The notes: generated by a model not told the origin, from the letters alone. A stretch of DNA of 6,294 nt from Methanobrevibacter sp. (GCA_016838945.1 JADLKP010000138.1:1-6294); one strand, 5' to 3'; counted from the stretch's first letter, positions 1 through 6,216 are shown. Translations and numbers: made by a program.

Positions 1-2
1 AT

Positions 3-57
3 AAAAAAATTAATTTTAAAAAATAATAAAAAAATTAATAAAATAGCTTAATAGCTA
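3..57 (-). terminator. Putative terminator of the MJ0158-family gene
   Basis: Downstream of the stop codon at 79-81, a short 4-bp hairpin (TAGC 44-47 with GCTA 54-57) is followed on the minus strand by three T runs (28-34, 18-23 and 3-9). Successive U tracts are the usual archaeal termination signal; the stem is too short to weigh much. Confidence 0.5.
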
Positions 58-78
58 AAAATCTCCTTTTAAATATTT

Positions 79-1239
79 CTAATAGAATATCAAATTTTTT
101 GATTTTTCCACATCTTGACATAGATTAAAGAATTCTTCAATTGAGGAATCCACCATTTCATATAATCGGTTGATGTCCATATCAATCACATCCGGAGCAG
201 ATAAATCAAAACGGATTGAAGCAGATGCCCCTGGCATTCCTACTGCAGGTATTGTAATGATGCCAAAATCCTTCAATAGAATCATAGCCCATAAGAAACA
301 ACAGTCCTTTTGTGAAAGCTCTGTTTCAATATTTAAAATGTCTAATTGGTTTTTAATAGATTCTTCGCTGACACGTACACCAGTAGGTGTCTTTTCAAAC
401 ATATCATACTTTTCTCTAAGCAGGCTGTAAAATTCATCCTTTCTTGAAATTGCATTAACCAAATTCTCTTCAGTGTAATTCCGGATACCATTCACCATAG
501 CTAAAATCAAGGGTGGCTGAGCTTCAAGGCCAAATTGATTTGCTTTAATCTTCACTTCATCAATCAAATCAGCTCTACCAGACATCAATCCGCCACGTGG
601 ACCTGGCATCAACTTATCTGTGCTTGTAACAACCAAATCCGCTCCAAGTTCTGTAGCTTTCCTTTGATTGAATACTGCAGTCCTAAGCCTTGCGCCTGAA
701 GCGTCATCAACCAATACAGGAATGTCCCTTTCATGAGCCATATCTATAACTTCTTTAAACAAATTCTCAGCAATGACCTTATGGTCCATTGTAGAGCCTG
801 TTACAACCACTAAGGAAGTGTTATCAGGTATATTGAACTTTTCAATGTCAATGAATTCATCATAGCTGGCTCCAACTATCTTACATGACCTTGGAATAGA
901 TGGATGTGCTGGAAATTCAGCTAAGAAATGACTTACGTGTGTTCCTTTTTCAGCCAAAGCCAAAATGCTTGCCAAGATTCCGGAGCTTGTTCTATTTACA
1001 GCCAAAACCTTTTCTCCACCGAGATGTTCCTTACCTGCAATTTGAAGTTCATCTTCAAAAATGGCTGGACCAACATAGGTTTCCAAGAGATTCAACTCTT
1101 GTTCACTTGCTATAAAACCACCGGAAAGTCCTGTGACATCATATAAGGAATCTCTTCCCCCATCATTGATGATTTCCCTAATGATCTTCAAAGCAGATTC
1201 CCTTTTCTTAACTTCATCCAATGAATTATTGACAATCAT
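79..1239 (-). CDS. SelA-like PLP-dependent protein, MJ0158 family
   Basis: A 386-residue cytosolic protein of the fold-type I PLP enzymes, recognised as the archaeal MJ0158 (SelA-like, UPF0425) family. Residues seen: NRTSSG at 82-87, placed to hold the PLP phosphate; VDDASGARLRTA at 177-188, whose Asp178/179 should contact the pyridine nitrogen; and TSTDKLMPGPRGG at 205-217, where Lys209 is the expected Schiff-base lysine, matching the DK(L) motif of bacterial selenocysteine synthase. Length fits the family (roughly 370-390 residues). The start is supported by AGGT (1246-1249) six bases upstream. From family knowledge, M. jannaschii MJ0158 resembles SelA in fold but was found not to make selenocysteinyl-tRNA, so the substrate is unknown; calling it 'selA' would be misleading. 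It stands alone, 118 bp downstream of the small gene. Family assignment is confident; function is not. Confidence 0.9.
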   Translation of the reverse strand: MIVNNSLDEVKKRESALKIIREIINDGGRDSLYDVTGLSGGFIASEQELNLLETYVGPAIFEDELQIAGKEHLGGEKVLAVNRTSSGILASILALAEKGTHVSHFLAEFPAHPSIPRSCKIVGASYDEFIDIEKFNIPDNTSLVVVTGSTMDHKVIAENLFKEVIDMAHERDIPVLVDDASGARLRTAVFNQRKATELGADLVVTSTDKLMPGPRGGLMSGRADLIDEVKIKANQFGLEAQPPLILAMVNGIRNYTEENLVNAISRKDEFYSLLREKYDMFEKTPTGVRVSEESIKNQLDILNIETELSQKDCCFLWAMILLKDFGIITIPAVGMPGASASIRFDLSAPDVIDMDINRLYEMVDSSIEEFFNLCQDVEKSKNLIFY

Positions 1240-1245
1240 GATAAA

Positions 1246-1249
1246 ACCT
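1246..1249 (-). promoter_or_regulatory. Ribosome-binding site of the MJ0158-family gene
   Basis: AGGT (within AAGGTT) on the minus strand, six bases before the ATG at 1239, supporting that start. I see no convincing TATA box in the A/T-rich 1250-1313 stretch that follows upstream. Confidence 0.55.
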
Positions 1250-1313
1250 TAATAAACTTTAAAACATTAAAAATAAGCAAATCGGCCAAATAATAAGAAA
1301 TTTCAAGAATAAT

Positions 1314-1349
1314 AAAAAAAATAGAAGATAATTCTAAAAATAGAATTAT
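1314..1349 (-). terminator. Hairpin and U-tract terminator of the 105-residue gene
   Basis: A perfect 9-bp stem (1328-1336 with 1341-1349) with a four-base loop starts eight bases after the stop codon and is followed on the minus strand by eight T's (1314-1321). This looks like a factor-independent terminator and separates the small gene from the PLP-protein gene. Confidence 0.65.
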
Positions 1350-1357
1350 GAAAATGA

Positions 1358-1675
1358 TTAGTCTAAAAGACTTAATTCAAAATCAGCGAATGATTCAATG
1401 ATCACTTTTAAATCTTTTTCACTGATGTCCATTTGGGTAAACTCTTCACCTTCGGAATAAGCATATTCCGCATGAACTATGTTTCCTTCAGGACTGGTAT
1501 ATAACATTACAAAGTCTTCCTGTTTTTCAGGGTTTTTAGTAGGTAAACTGATAGTGAAGGAAAGACCTAATTGATTGAAGAATTTCTCTTTTTCTTCTGC
1601 ATCCTTATTGCACTTTTTTAATTTTCTAATTCTTGATTTTAATTTTTTTTCAGCTGCTTCTGCAATGTCTGCCAT
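1358..1675 (-). CDS. Small hypothetical protein, 105 residues
   Basis: I do not recognise this protein. The start at 1675 is chosen because GGTGAT (1679-1684), complementary to the archaeal 16S 3' end, sits three bases upstream, and a TATA-like box lies 50-63 bp upstream. The frame stays open to 1801, but that extension crosses the promoter and has the F/Y/N/K-rich composition of translated AT-rich spacer. The product is soluble with no signal or membrane segment. Residues 1-35 are highly charged and probably helical (AEAAEKKLKSRIRKLKK, then EEKEK). Residues 36-75 look like beta strands (LGLSFTISLP, DFVMLYTSPEGNIVHAEYAY), and an acidic C-terminal helix follows (SEKDLKVIIESFADFELSLL). One cysteine (Cys22) is present. 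The shape suggests a small alpha/beta protein with a basic N-terminal helix that could bind nucleic acid or a partner, but that is only a guess. It is followed at once by a strong hairpin terminator, so it is probably monocistronic. Confidence 0.75.
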   Translation of the reverse strand: MADIAEAAEKKLKSRIRKLKKCNKDAEEKEKFFNQLGLSFTISLPTKNPEKQEDFVMLYTSPEGNIVHAEYAYSEGEEFTQMDISEKDLKVIIESFADFELSLLD

Positions 1676-1678
1676 TGT

Positions 1679-1684
1679 ATCACC
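1679..1684 (-). promoter_or_regulatory. Ribosome-binding site of the 105-residue gene
   Basis: GGTGAT on the minus strand, three bases before the ATG at 1675. It is a full match to the AUCACC end of archaeal 16S rRNA and decides the start against the longer open frame reaching 1801. Confidence 0.75.
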
Positions 1685-1724
1685 AAAATAATCATAATTT
1701 TTTAAATAAACATTTATTATAAAA

Positions 1725-1738
1725 CTATATTTATATAG
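1725..1738 (-). promoter_or_regulatory. TATA-like box of the 105-residue gene
   Basis: Minus-strand CTATATAAATATAG, 50-63 bp before the ATG, contains TATATAAA close to the archaeal box A consensus, with an A-rich stretch just upstream where a BRE would lie. It predicts a transcript start near 1705 and a leader of about 30 bases. The box has 6-bp symmetric arms around AA. Confidence 0.5.
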
Positions 1739-1770
1739 ATTTTTATCATATTTAAAATAATAGGTATATG

Positions 1771-1789
1771 AATTTTTTATGAAAAAATT
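1771..1789 (-). terminator. Putative terminator of the adhesin-like gene
   Basis: An 8-bp perfect inverted repeat, AATTTTTT (1771-1778) with AAAAAATT (1782-1789) around a three-base loop, lies 26 bp past the stop codon. On the minus strand the transcript gains runs of six U, suitable for archaeal U-tract termination. The hairpin is entirely A/T, so the U run may matter more than the stem. Confidence 0.5.
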
Positions 1790-1815
1790 GAAACTTTCCA
1801 TTCCTTTTAAATAAT

Positions 1816-4800
1816 CTATCTCTTAACTACAACCTTTGCTGTTTTTGAAACCGCCTTATATGACTTGTCACAAGCAAATTTAGCAGTGAACTTATAGGTT
1901 TTTCTTTTGGACAAGCTTACCTTGACCTTTGCAATTCCTTTGGAATTTGTTTTTGCAGTGTATTTTTTACCATTGATTGTGAAGGTGATCTTTTTATTCT
2001 TTATGACTTTTCCTTTGCTGTTCTTTAAGGTTGCAGTCAAATATTTGTTCTTGTTTCTTACTCTAAAAGTCTTGTTAGGGACTGTCATCTTCAATGTTTG
2101 CTTTTTAATATAGACCTTAACTGTCTTGGAGGATGCACTTAATTTCTCATCCCCTGCAAAGCTGATTTTGAAGCTGTATGTTCCTGCCTTTGCAATGTTA
2201 ATCTGCAAACTAGCAACCCCAAAAGTATTGGTCTTTAATGTGTATTTTGTTGCATTTAAAGTGAAAACAACTGTTTTACTTTTTAAAACATTTCCATTTG
2301 CATCTTTCAATGTCATTTTAAGATATTTTCCAATATTTCCATCAATAGCCTTAACCACTGTTGAAGCATTCATATTGCTTGCTACCACATTAGTTGATGT
2401 CTTGACAACATTTACATCAAATGTGCAATTTGAAGAATCATAATATCCATCACTTTCAAATGAAAGCATGAACTTATATTTTCCTGCAAGCAAGTTCAAA
2501 GCATATTCAACAGAGCCGTTATTTGTATTCAAAGCCAGAGGATTCATAGTATAATTATTGCTTGAACTTATCAGCTTTAATGTTAGGCTCTTGTTTGCAA
2601 GTATATTATTGTAACCATCAATTAAAGTAATGGTCACAGATTTGCCGGATTTGACAGTTGTATTGACTGATGCTATCTTCAAGAATTCAGTATGAGTGGC
2701 ATATTCAACAACTGAATCTTTGACAAGATTCTTATGTAAGCTATAGGATAAACTCTTAAGAGAGAATGAATTGATTACAGCTGCTTTCTTTTCATTGAAT
2801 TTTAATGTCAAGACCAATTTTGCTGATTCTCCTGCATTTAAATTGTCAATGACCCATAGGCCATTTGACTCATCAAAAATTCCCTTATTCACAGTTTGCG
2901 AAAGAACGGTAACACTGTCATCTAAAAGTGAACTGATATTGATTTCACCGGAAGGATCAGCTTTATTGGATACTGTTATATTGAATTGGATTGCATCTCC
3001 TTCAAGGTAATAAGAGAAATTGGTTTTGATATCCAATGACAAGTCTGCAAAGCCAGTGTATGCCTTAAGACATACATTTGTTTCGCATAATTTAATTCTG
3101 CTTACATTTTTATAAAATTTAGTGACTGTGAGATTCTTACCAATGTCATACCAATTGACACCATCTGGACTGATGAATGATTGGTTTGGTTCAGCAGTGA
3201 CTTTTGTACTATAATCTGAACGTTTAGATTCTACAGCAACAGGGAACAATGAATCTGGAGTGGTTAATTTTACGGCAATCTTAAAAATGTTTCCTTTAGC
3301 CACATCTACAAACTGATCTAGTTTTACTGTATGATATCCGGCTCCAGTTAAATTTCCTTCTTGAACAAGTTTGGAGACTCCATTGACAGTTATGTTAACC
3401 AAATAACTTGAAGAACCGAATGTGTATAATCCAAATGCTTTGATAGGATTGTTAGATTCTGCAGTGAATTGGTTTGCATACCATGCAGTGTTGGAATTGT
3501 ATCCTACAGATTCGTAACTGTTTCCAAGCATATCGTATTGATAAATACTCTTATATTCAGTGAGATTCTCAACTGAACTGATTGCTATAGCTGCAAATTG
3601 GTCTGTAACTCCCGGAAAAGTGGAATCATAATAGGACACATAGTAATATCCCCCATCTCCCTTGGTGTCACCCCAACTGTTTTTAATAATCCAAGCACCA
3701 TCTCCTGGAGGTACTGGATCAAAACTGCTTGCTGGGTAATTATCATCCCATCCTACAATAGCCACAGCATGATTGTTATTGTTCGGAATGTTTGAATAAC
3801 CTGTTCCGTTGTTTCTCAACATGGTAGAATAGATCGGAGCGTATAATGCCCCATACTGTAAAATTGCATATTTTATCTGGTCATTATCCAAATAGTTCAG
3901 ACGTAAAGGAATATATTTAAATCCAGTAATATATTTTTCAATATCTAAACCCTCAAGAGGAATGAAAGAAGAATAAGGGTCCAAACTTTCATTTACAGGC
4001 CCACTTCCCCTTAATAGGTAAGCAAAGGCCATAATATGATTTCCCCCACTTTCATTTTCTTCAGTACCGTATGTTCCATTTTCATACATTGCATTTTTCA
4101 TGTTGTTTTCTGAGAAGTCATAAGTGATATTCTCAAATTTCAGGAGATATGATTCCAAAGCGGCATATATGGCAAATGCCCAACAGTCACCATTGCTACC
4201 TTGATTTTTAACGCTTGTGACTAAACCAAGGTCCCTTAAATCATAACTGGAAGGCAAATCACCTAACAAATCAACATCTGCAATATTTGAAATAATCAAT
4301 TGGTCTTCAAGACAGGACAATATATTTGAATTTACGGTTTTGATTCCATTATTTGTGAAGTTTGTATTTTCAAAGTGATAATTTCCATTCATATTATAGA
4401 CTGTGCTGTTAGCTGCAGATGTTCCATTTGCATAATTGTTTGAGATTGTTGAATTGATTATCTCAAGCAAGACTCCTTTATGAGCAATAGCTGAACCGTA
4501 GACAAAATTTCCTTTGATTGTATTGCTGGAAATTGTAGAATTGATTATATAAGTATAACGTCCATCCCAAATTGAAATGGCACCACCTAAAGAGTTATTA
4601 GTAGAGTTAAGTAAAGTATTTGAAATAGAAGAGTTAAATAAAGTTAAAAATCCTTTATAGCTAAAGATAACTCCACCAGTACTATATCTTCCATTAATAC
4701 TATTATTAATGAATTTAGTGTTAAAAATACTTAATTCACCCAAATTATTATTGATAACCGCACCAAATTTGTTATTTAATCCATATAACGAATTGTTCAA

Positions 4801-5622
4801 AAAAGTGGAATTATAAATTTTAATGTACCCCGCATAATTATAAATAACCCCACCTTCACTTAAACTACTTGAATTAATGTAATTATTCTTAAAAATAGAA
4901 TTGATAATATTTAAACAAGAATACCAATTATAAATAGACCCTCCTTTCTGATTTGAACCTTTAGTGAAAGTTAGATTGATTATATTTACAACAATGTTTT
5001 TTGATGAAATATATAGCAATTGAGTCTGGTTCAAACCATCGACAATAGTGTTTTTAGAGTCTTCTCCAATAATATTGATTGATTTGGAAACATGCAGCTT
5101 ATTGGTAATGCTATATGTTCCCTTTGCAATGAATATGTTGCTTATGCCATAGGCGGATAAATGATCGAATCCATCTGCAATACTTTTGAAAGGATTCAAT
5201 TTAGTACCGTACTGCTCTGAACCAGTATAGGAAGCATTTACATATATTGTATTGCTGTCATTGCAATTTATTTCAGGATTAGCAAAATCAGTGTCCAAAT
5301 CCGGCAAAACATTTCCATCATGACCGGATGAATCTGACAAAAGATTTTCCCCAGCATCTGATAAGACCTCATACTGACTACCTTCGCCATATTCATCATC
5401 AGATGCTTGAATATTCTCATTAAAAACTGCAGATTCCTCATTATAACCATTTGAATCAGAATCAGAAACGATATCTTCATCCAATTCTTGATCAATTACC
5501 AAATCATTATCATACAATTGATTTGAATCAATATCTGCATCCAAATCACTTGCAAAGCTTATAGGAATTGAAACCAAAGCCATCAATAATAAAATGATAA
5601 TTATTCCATTCCTGAATTTCAT
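1816..5622 (-). CDS. Secreted adhesin-like protein with papain-family (C1A) peptidase domain
   Basis: A 1268-residue exported multidomain protein. Residues 1-24 are a Sec signal peptide (MKFRN, then a hydrophobic stretch, SFA before the cut). Residues 26-119 form a linker with 29 Asp/Glu and no Lys/Arg. Residues 125-430 are a right-handed beta-helix, opening with the IYVNASYTGS...NPFKSIADG pattern and seven GGxI / NSTFxNN coils. Residues 456-690 are a C1A peptidase with Gln474, Cys480 (GDCWAFA), His618 and Asn648 (KNSWG). Residues about 691-857 match the lectin-like domain that often follows such peptidases (YQYDMLG, TAWYANQF, CLKAYT). Residues 860-970 resemble DUF11 (GLWVIDNLNAGESAKL). Three Ig-like repeats fill 975-1268. 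No transmembrane helix or sorting motif is present. The start is fixed by the signal peptide; its ribosome site is weak (AGGT, three bases away). Likely role, inferred: cell-surface binding plus proteolysis or peptide cleavage on wall, host or neighbour proteins. Domain calls are confident; the target is unknown. Confidence 0.92.
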   Translation of the reverse strand: MKFRNGIIIILLLMALVSIPISFASDLDADIDSNQLYDNDLVIDQELDEDIVSDSDSNGYNEESAVFNENIQASDDEYGEGSQYEVLSDAGENLLSDSSGHDGNVLPDLDTDFANPEINCNDSNTIYVNASYTGSEQYGTKLNPFKSIADGFDHLSAYGISNIFIAKGTYSITNKLHVSKSINIIGEDSKNTIVDGLNQTQLLYISSKNIVVNIINLTFTKGSNQKGGSIYNWYSCLNIINSIFKNNYINSSSLSEGGVIYNYAGYIKIYNSTFLNNSLYGLNNKFGAVINNNLGELSIFNTKFINNSINGRYSTGGVIFSYKGFLTLFNSSISNTLLNSTNNSLGGAISIWDGRYTYIINSTISSNTIKGNFVYGSAIAHKGVLLEIINSTISNNYANGTSAANSTVYNMNGNYHFENTNFTNNGIKTVNSNILSCLEDQLIISNIADVDLLGDLPSSYDLRDLGLVTSVKNQGSNGDCWAFAIYAALESYLLKFENITYDFSENNMKNAMYENGTYGTEENESGGNHIMAFAYLLRGSGPVNESLDPYSSFIPLEGLDIEKYITGFKYIPLRLNYLDNDQIKYAILQYGALYAPIYSTMLRNNGTGYSNIPNNNNHAVAIVGWDDNYPASSFDPVPPGDGAWIIKNSWGDTKGDGGYYYVSYYDSTFPGVTDQFAAIAISSVENLTEYKSIYQYDMLGNSYESVGYNSNTAWYANQFTAESNNPIKAFGLYTFGSSSYLVNITVNGVSKLVQEGNLTGAGYHTVKLDQFVDVAKGNIFKIAVKLTTPDSLFPVAVESKRSDYSTKVTAEPNQSFISPDGVNWYDIGKNLTVTKFYKNVSRIKLCETNVCLKAYTGFADLSLDIKTNFSYYLEGDAIQFNITVSNKADPSGEINISSLLDDSVTVLSQTVNKGIFDESNGLWVIDNLNAGESAKLVLTLKFNEKKAAVINSFSLKSLSYSLHKNLVKDSVVEYATHTEFLKIASVNTTVKSGKSVTITLIDGYNNILANKSLTLKLISSSNNYTMNPLALNTNNGSVEYALNLLAGKYKFMLSFESDGYYDSSNCTFDVNVVKTSTNVVASNMNASTVVKAIDGNIGKYLKMTLKDANGNVLKSKTVVFTLNATKYTLKTNTFGVASLQINIAKAGTYSFKISFAGDEKLSASSKTVKVYIKKQTLKMTVPNKTFRVRNKNKYLTATLKNSKGKVIKNKKITFTINGKKYTAKTNSKGIAKVKVSLSKRKTYKFTAKFACDKSYKAVSKTAKVVVKR
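1819..2700 (-). repeat. Three C-terminal Ig-like repeats
   Basis: Codes for residues about 975-1268. Units are roughly 975-1078, 1079-1175 and 1176-1268, each with the Ig-like pattern of a TLKxxxGKxxKxKxVxFT hairpin, TxxxGxA, and TYxFxxxFxGD. Units two and three align without gaps over 76 residues (1099-1174 with 1193-1268) at about 35 identities. The last unit is extremely lysine-rich. Such repeats are known as stalks or wall-binding ends in methanogen adhesin-like proteins. Confidence 0.8.
3553..4257 (-). other. C1A papain-like peptidase domain
   Basis: Codes for residues about 456-690. The domain opens with LPSSYDLRDLGLVTSVKNQG, the usual N-terminus of mature C1A domains. Gln474 (oxyanion hole), Cys480 (nucleophile), His618 (NNNNHAVAIVGW) and Asn648 (AWIIKNSWGD) are all present, as is the glycine-rich GDGGYYYVSYYD strand at 655-666, so the domain should be catalytically competent. 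No ERFNIN-type inhibitory propeptide precedes it; the beta-helix leads straight in. The papain Cys22 position is Asn477, so the usual first disulfide is absent. Confidence 0.88.
4345..4947 (-). repeat. Beta-helix coil repeats (seven, 29-30 residues each)
   Basis: Codes for residues about 226-426. The position following the GG/GA/GS motif recurs at Ile230, Ile260, Ile290, Ile319, Ile349, Ile379 and Val408, spaced 30, 30, 29, 30, 30 and 29. Each coil also carries an INSTF/NNS-type strand, for example at 239-247, 269-278, 299-308, 328-336, 359-367, 388-396 and 417-425. This is the right-handed parallel beta-helix (Pmp-like) pattern of methanogen adhesin-like proteins. The DNA copies have diverged and are not a nucleotide-level tandem array. 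Confidence 0.8.
5551..5622 (-). other. Signal peptide of the adhesin-like protein
   Basis: Codes for residues 1-24: positively charged MKFRN, a hydrophobic core of Ile, Leu, Met and Val up to Ser18, then IPISFA with small residues at -3 (Ser22) and -1 (Ala24). The predicted cut precedes Ser25-Asp26. This is a classical Sec signal and shows the protein leaves the cytoplasm. Confidence 0.85.
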
Positions 5623-5642
5623 TTTACCTATAAAAATTTAAT

Positions 5643-5650
5643 TAATTTAA
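5643..5650 (-). promoter_or_regulatory. Possible TATA box of the adhesin-like gene
   Basis: Minus-strand TTTAAATT inside the 53-bp gap lies only 20-28 bp before the ATG, which would give an almost leaderless transcript and fits the weak, close ribosome site. The gap is nearly all A/T, so the match could be chance, and read-through from the fumarate hydratase gene is possible. Confidence 0.25.
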
Positions 5651-5675
5651 ATATTTTTTAATAATAATAACTGAA

Positions 5676-6212
5676 TTAATCATAAAGGCTGTTTCCTTGA
5701 GCATCCATAGCTACAATCAAAGGACCGAAGGATACTACATCCAAGTCCCAAATAGCTTCAGGCATTCCAAGGTCTAGCCAACTTACCCCTTTAATCTCAT
5801 TGACCTTATCTACATACAATGCGGCACAACCCCCTGTTGCCACCACATAAACTGCATTGTTTCTGATTAATGCCTCTCTGACAGAATCGTCCATTCCACC
5901 TTTACCTATGATGATCTTAGCACCCATATCCAATACATCTGATTCGTATGGATTCATTCTCATGGAAGTTGTAGGGCCTACTGCAACCATTACATATTTG
6001 GTTTCCCCATCATTTTCATCTTCCCCTTCTTGAATGATAGGTCCTGCATGAAACAGAACTGCCCCCTTAATGTCACAAGGAGCTCCCTCTTCCAAGATTC
6101 TTTTATGTGCTTGATCTCTTGCTGTCAATATTTGACCGGAGATTGCGATGACATCCCCAGCTTTCAGTTTATTAATATCATCATCAGTAATAGGTGTAGT
6201 TAATTCTATCAT
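5676..6212 (-). CDS. fumB: Fumarate hydratase (class I), beta subunit
   Basis: A 178-residue cytosolic subunit equivalent to the C-terminal domain of iron-sulfur class I fumarase/L-tartrate dehydratase. It pairs with a separate alpha subunit that carries the 4Fe-4S cluster, interconverting malate and fumarate. In Methanobacteriales this step belongs to the incomplete reductive TCA route from oxaloacetate to 2-oxoglutarate. Motifs seen: SGQILTARDQAHKRI at 25-39 (Asp33, His36), LFHAGPI at 53-59, VGPTTSMRM at 78-86, IGKGGM at 102-107, and ATGGCAALY at 125-133. Length is slightly under the usual 190-200, with an acidic loop (EGEDENDGE, 62-70) where the family varies. The start is supported by GGTGG (6217-6221) four bases upstream. 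No alpha subunit is visible in the window. Tartrate dehydratase beta is a homologous alternative, but the methanogen context favours fumarase. Tandem 21-bp repeats sit in the presumed promoter. Confidence 0.9.
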   Translation of the reverse strand: MIELTTPITDDDINKLKAGDVIAISGQILTARDQAHKRILEEGAPCDIKGAVLFHAGPIIQEGEDENDGETKYVMVAVGPTTSMRMNPYESDVLDMGAKIIIGKGGMDDSVREALIRNNAVYVVATGGCAALYVDKVNEIKGVSWLDLGMPEAIWDLDVVSFGPLIVAMDAQGNSLYD

Positions 6213-6216
6213 GAAG

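Noticed and set aside
170..1146. Plus-strand open frames opposite the PLP-protein gene
   Set aside because: Antisense shadows of a conserved enzyme; no domain or start signal.
79..1239. Calling the PLP protein selA (selenocysteine synthase)
   Set aside because: The archaeal MJ0158 family lacks this activity, archaea make selenocysteine through PSTK/SepSecS, and no other Sec-pathway gene is visible.
1676..1801. 42-residue N-terminal extension of the small protein
   Set aside because: It overlaps the TATA-like box and the adhesin terminator, and has the F/Y/N/K composition of translated spacer; the GGTGAT site favours the inner start.
1907..3010. Plus-strand open frames opposite the Ig and DUF11-like regions
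   Set aside because: They are antisense to a clearly coding gene, rich in hydrophobic residues from complementing Lys/Asn codons, and lack ribosome sites or recognisable domains.
3553..4257. Pseudomurein endopeptidase of the C71 (PeiW/PeiP) type
   Set aside because: The QGSNGDCWAF, NHAVAIVGW and KNSWG motifs are those of C1A papain-like enzymes, and no PMB-type pseudomurein-binding repeats were seen.
4345..4947. DNA tandem repeat or CRISPR-like array
   Set aside because: The roughly 90-bp periodicity exists at protein level; the nucleotide copies are diverged and continuous with the coding frame.
5268..5495. Second minus-strand frame inside the acidic linker
   Set aside because: Met/Ile-rich shifted reading of Asp/Ser codons, nested in the signal-bearing gene; no independent start signals seen.
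5623..5675. fumB and the adhesin-like gene as a functional operon
   Set aside because: The 53-bp gap allows read-through, but the products act in different compartments and nothing links their roles; co-transcription is left open only as a possibility.
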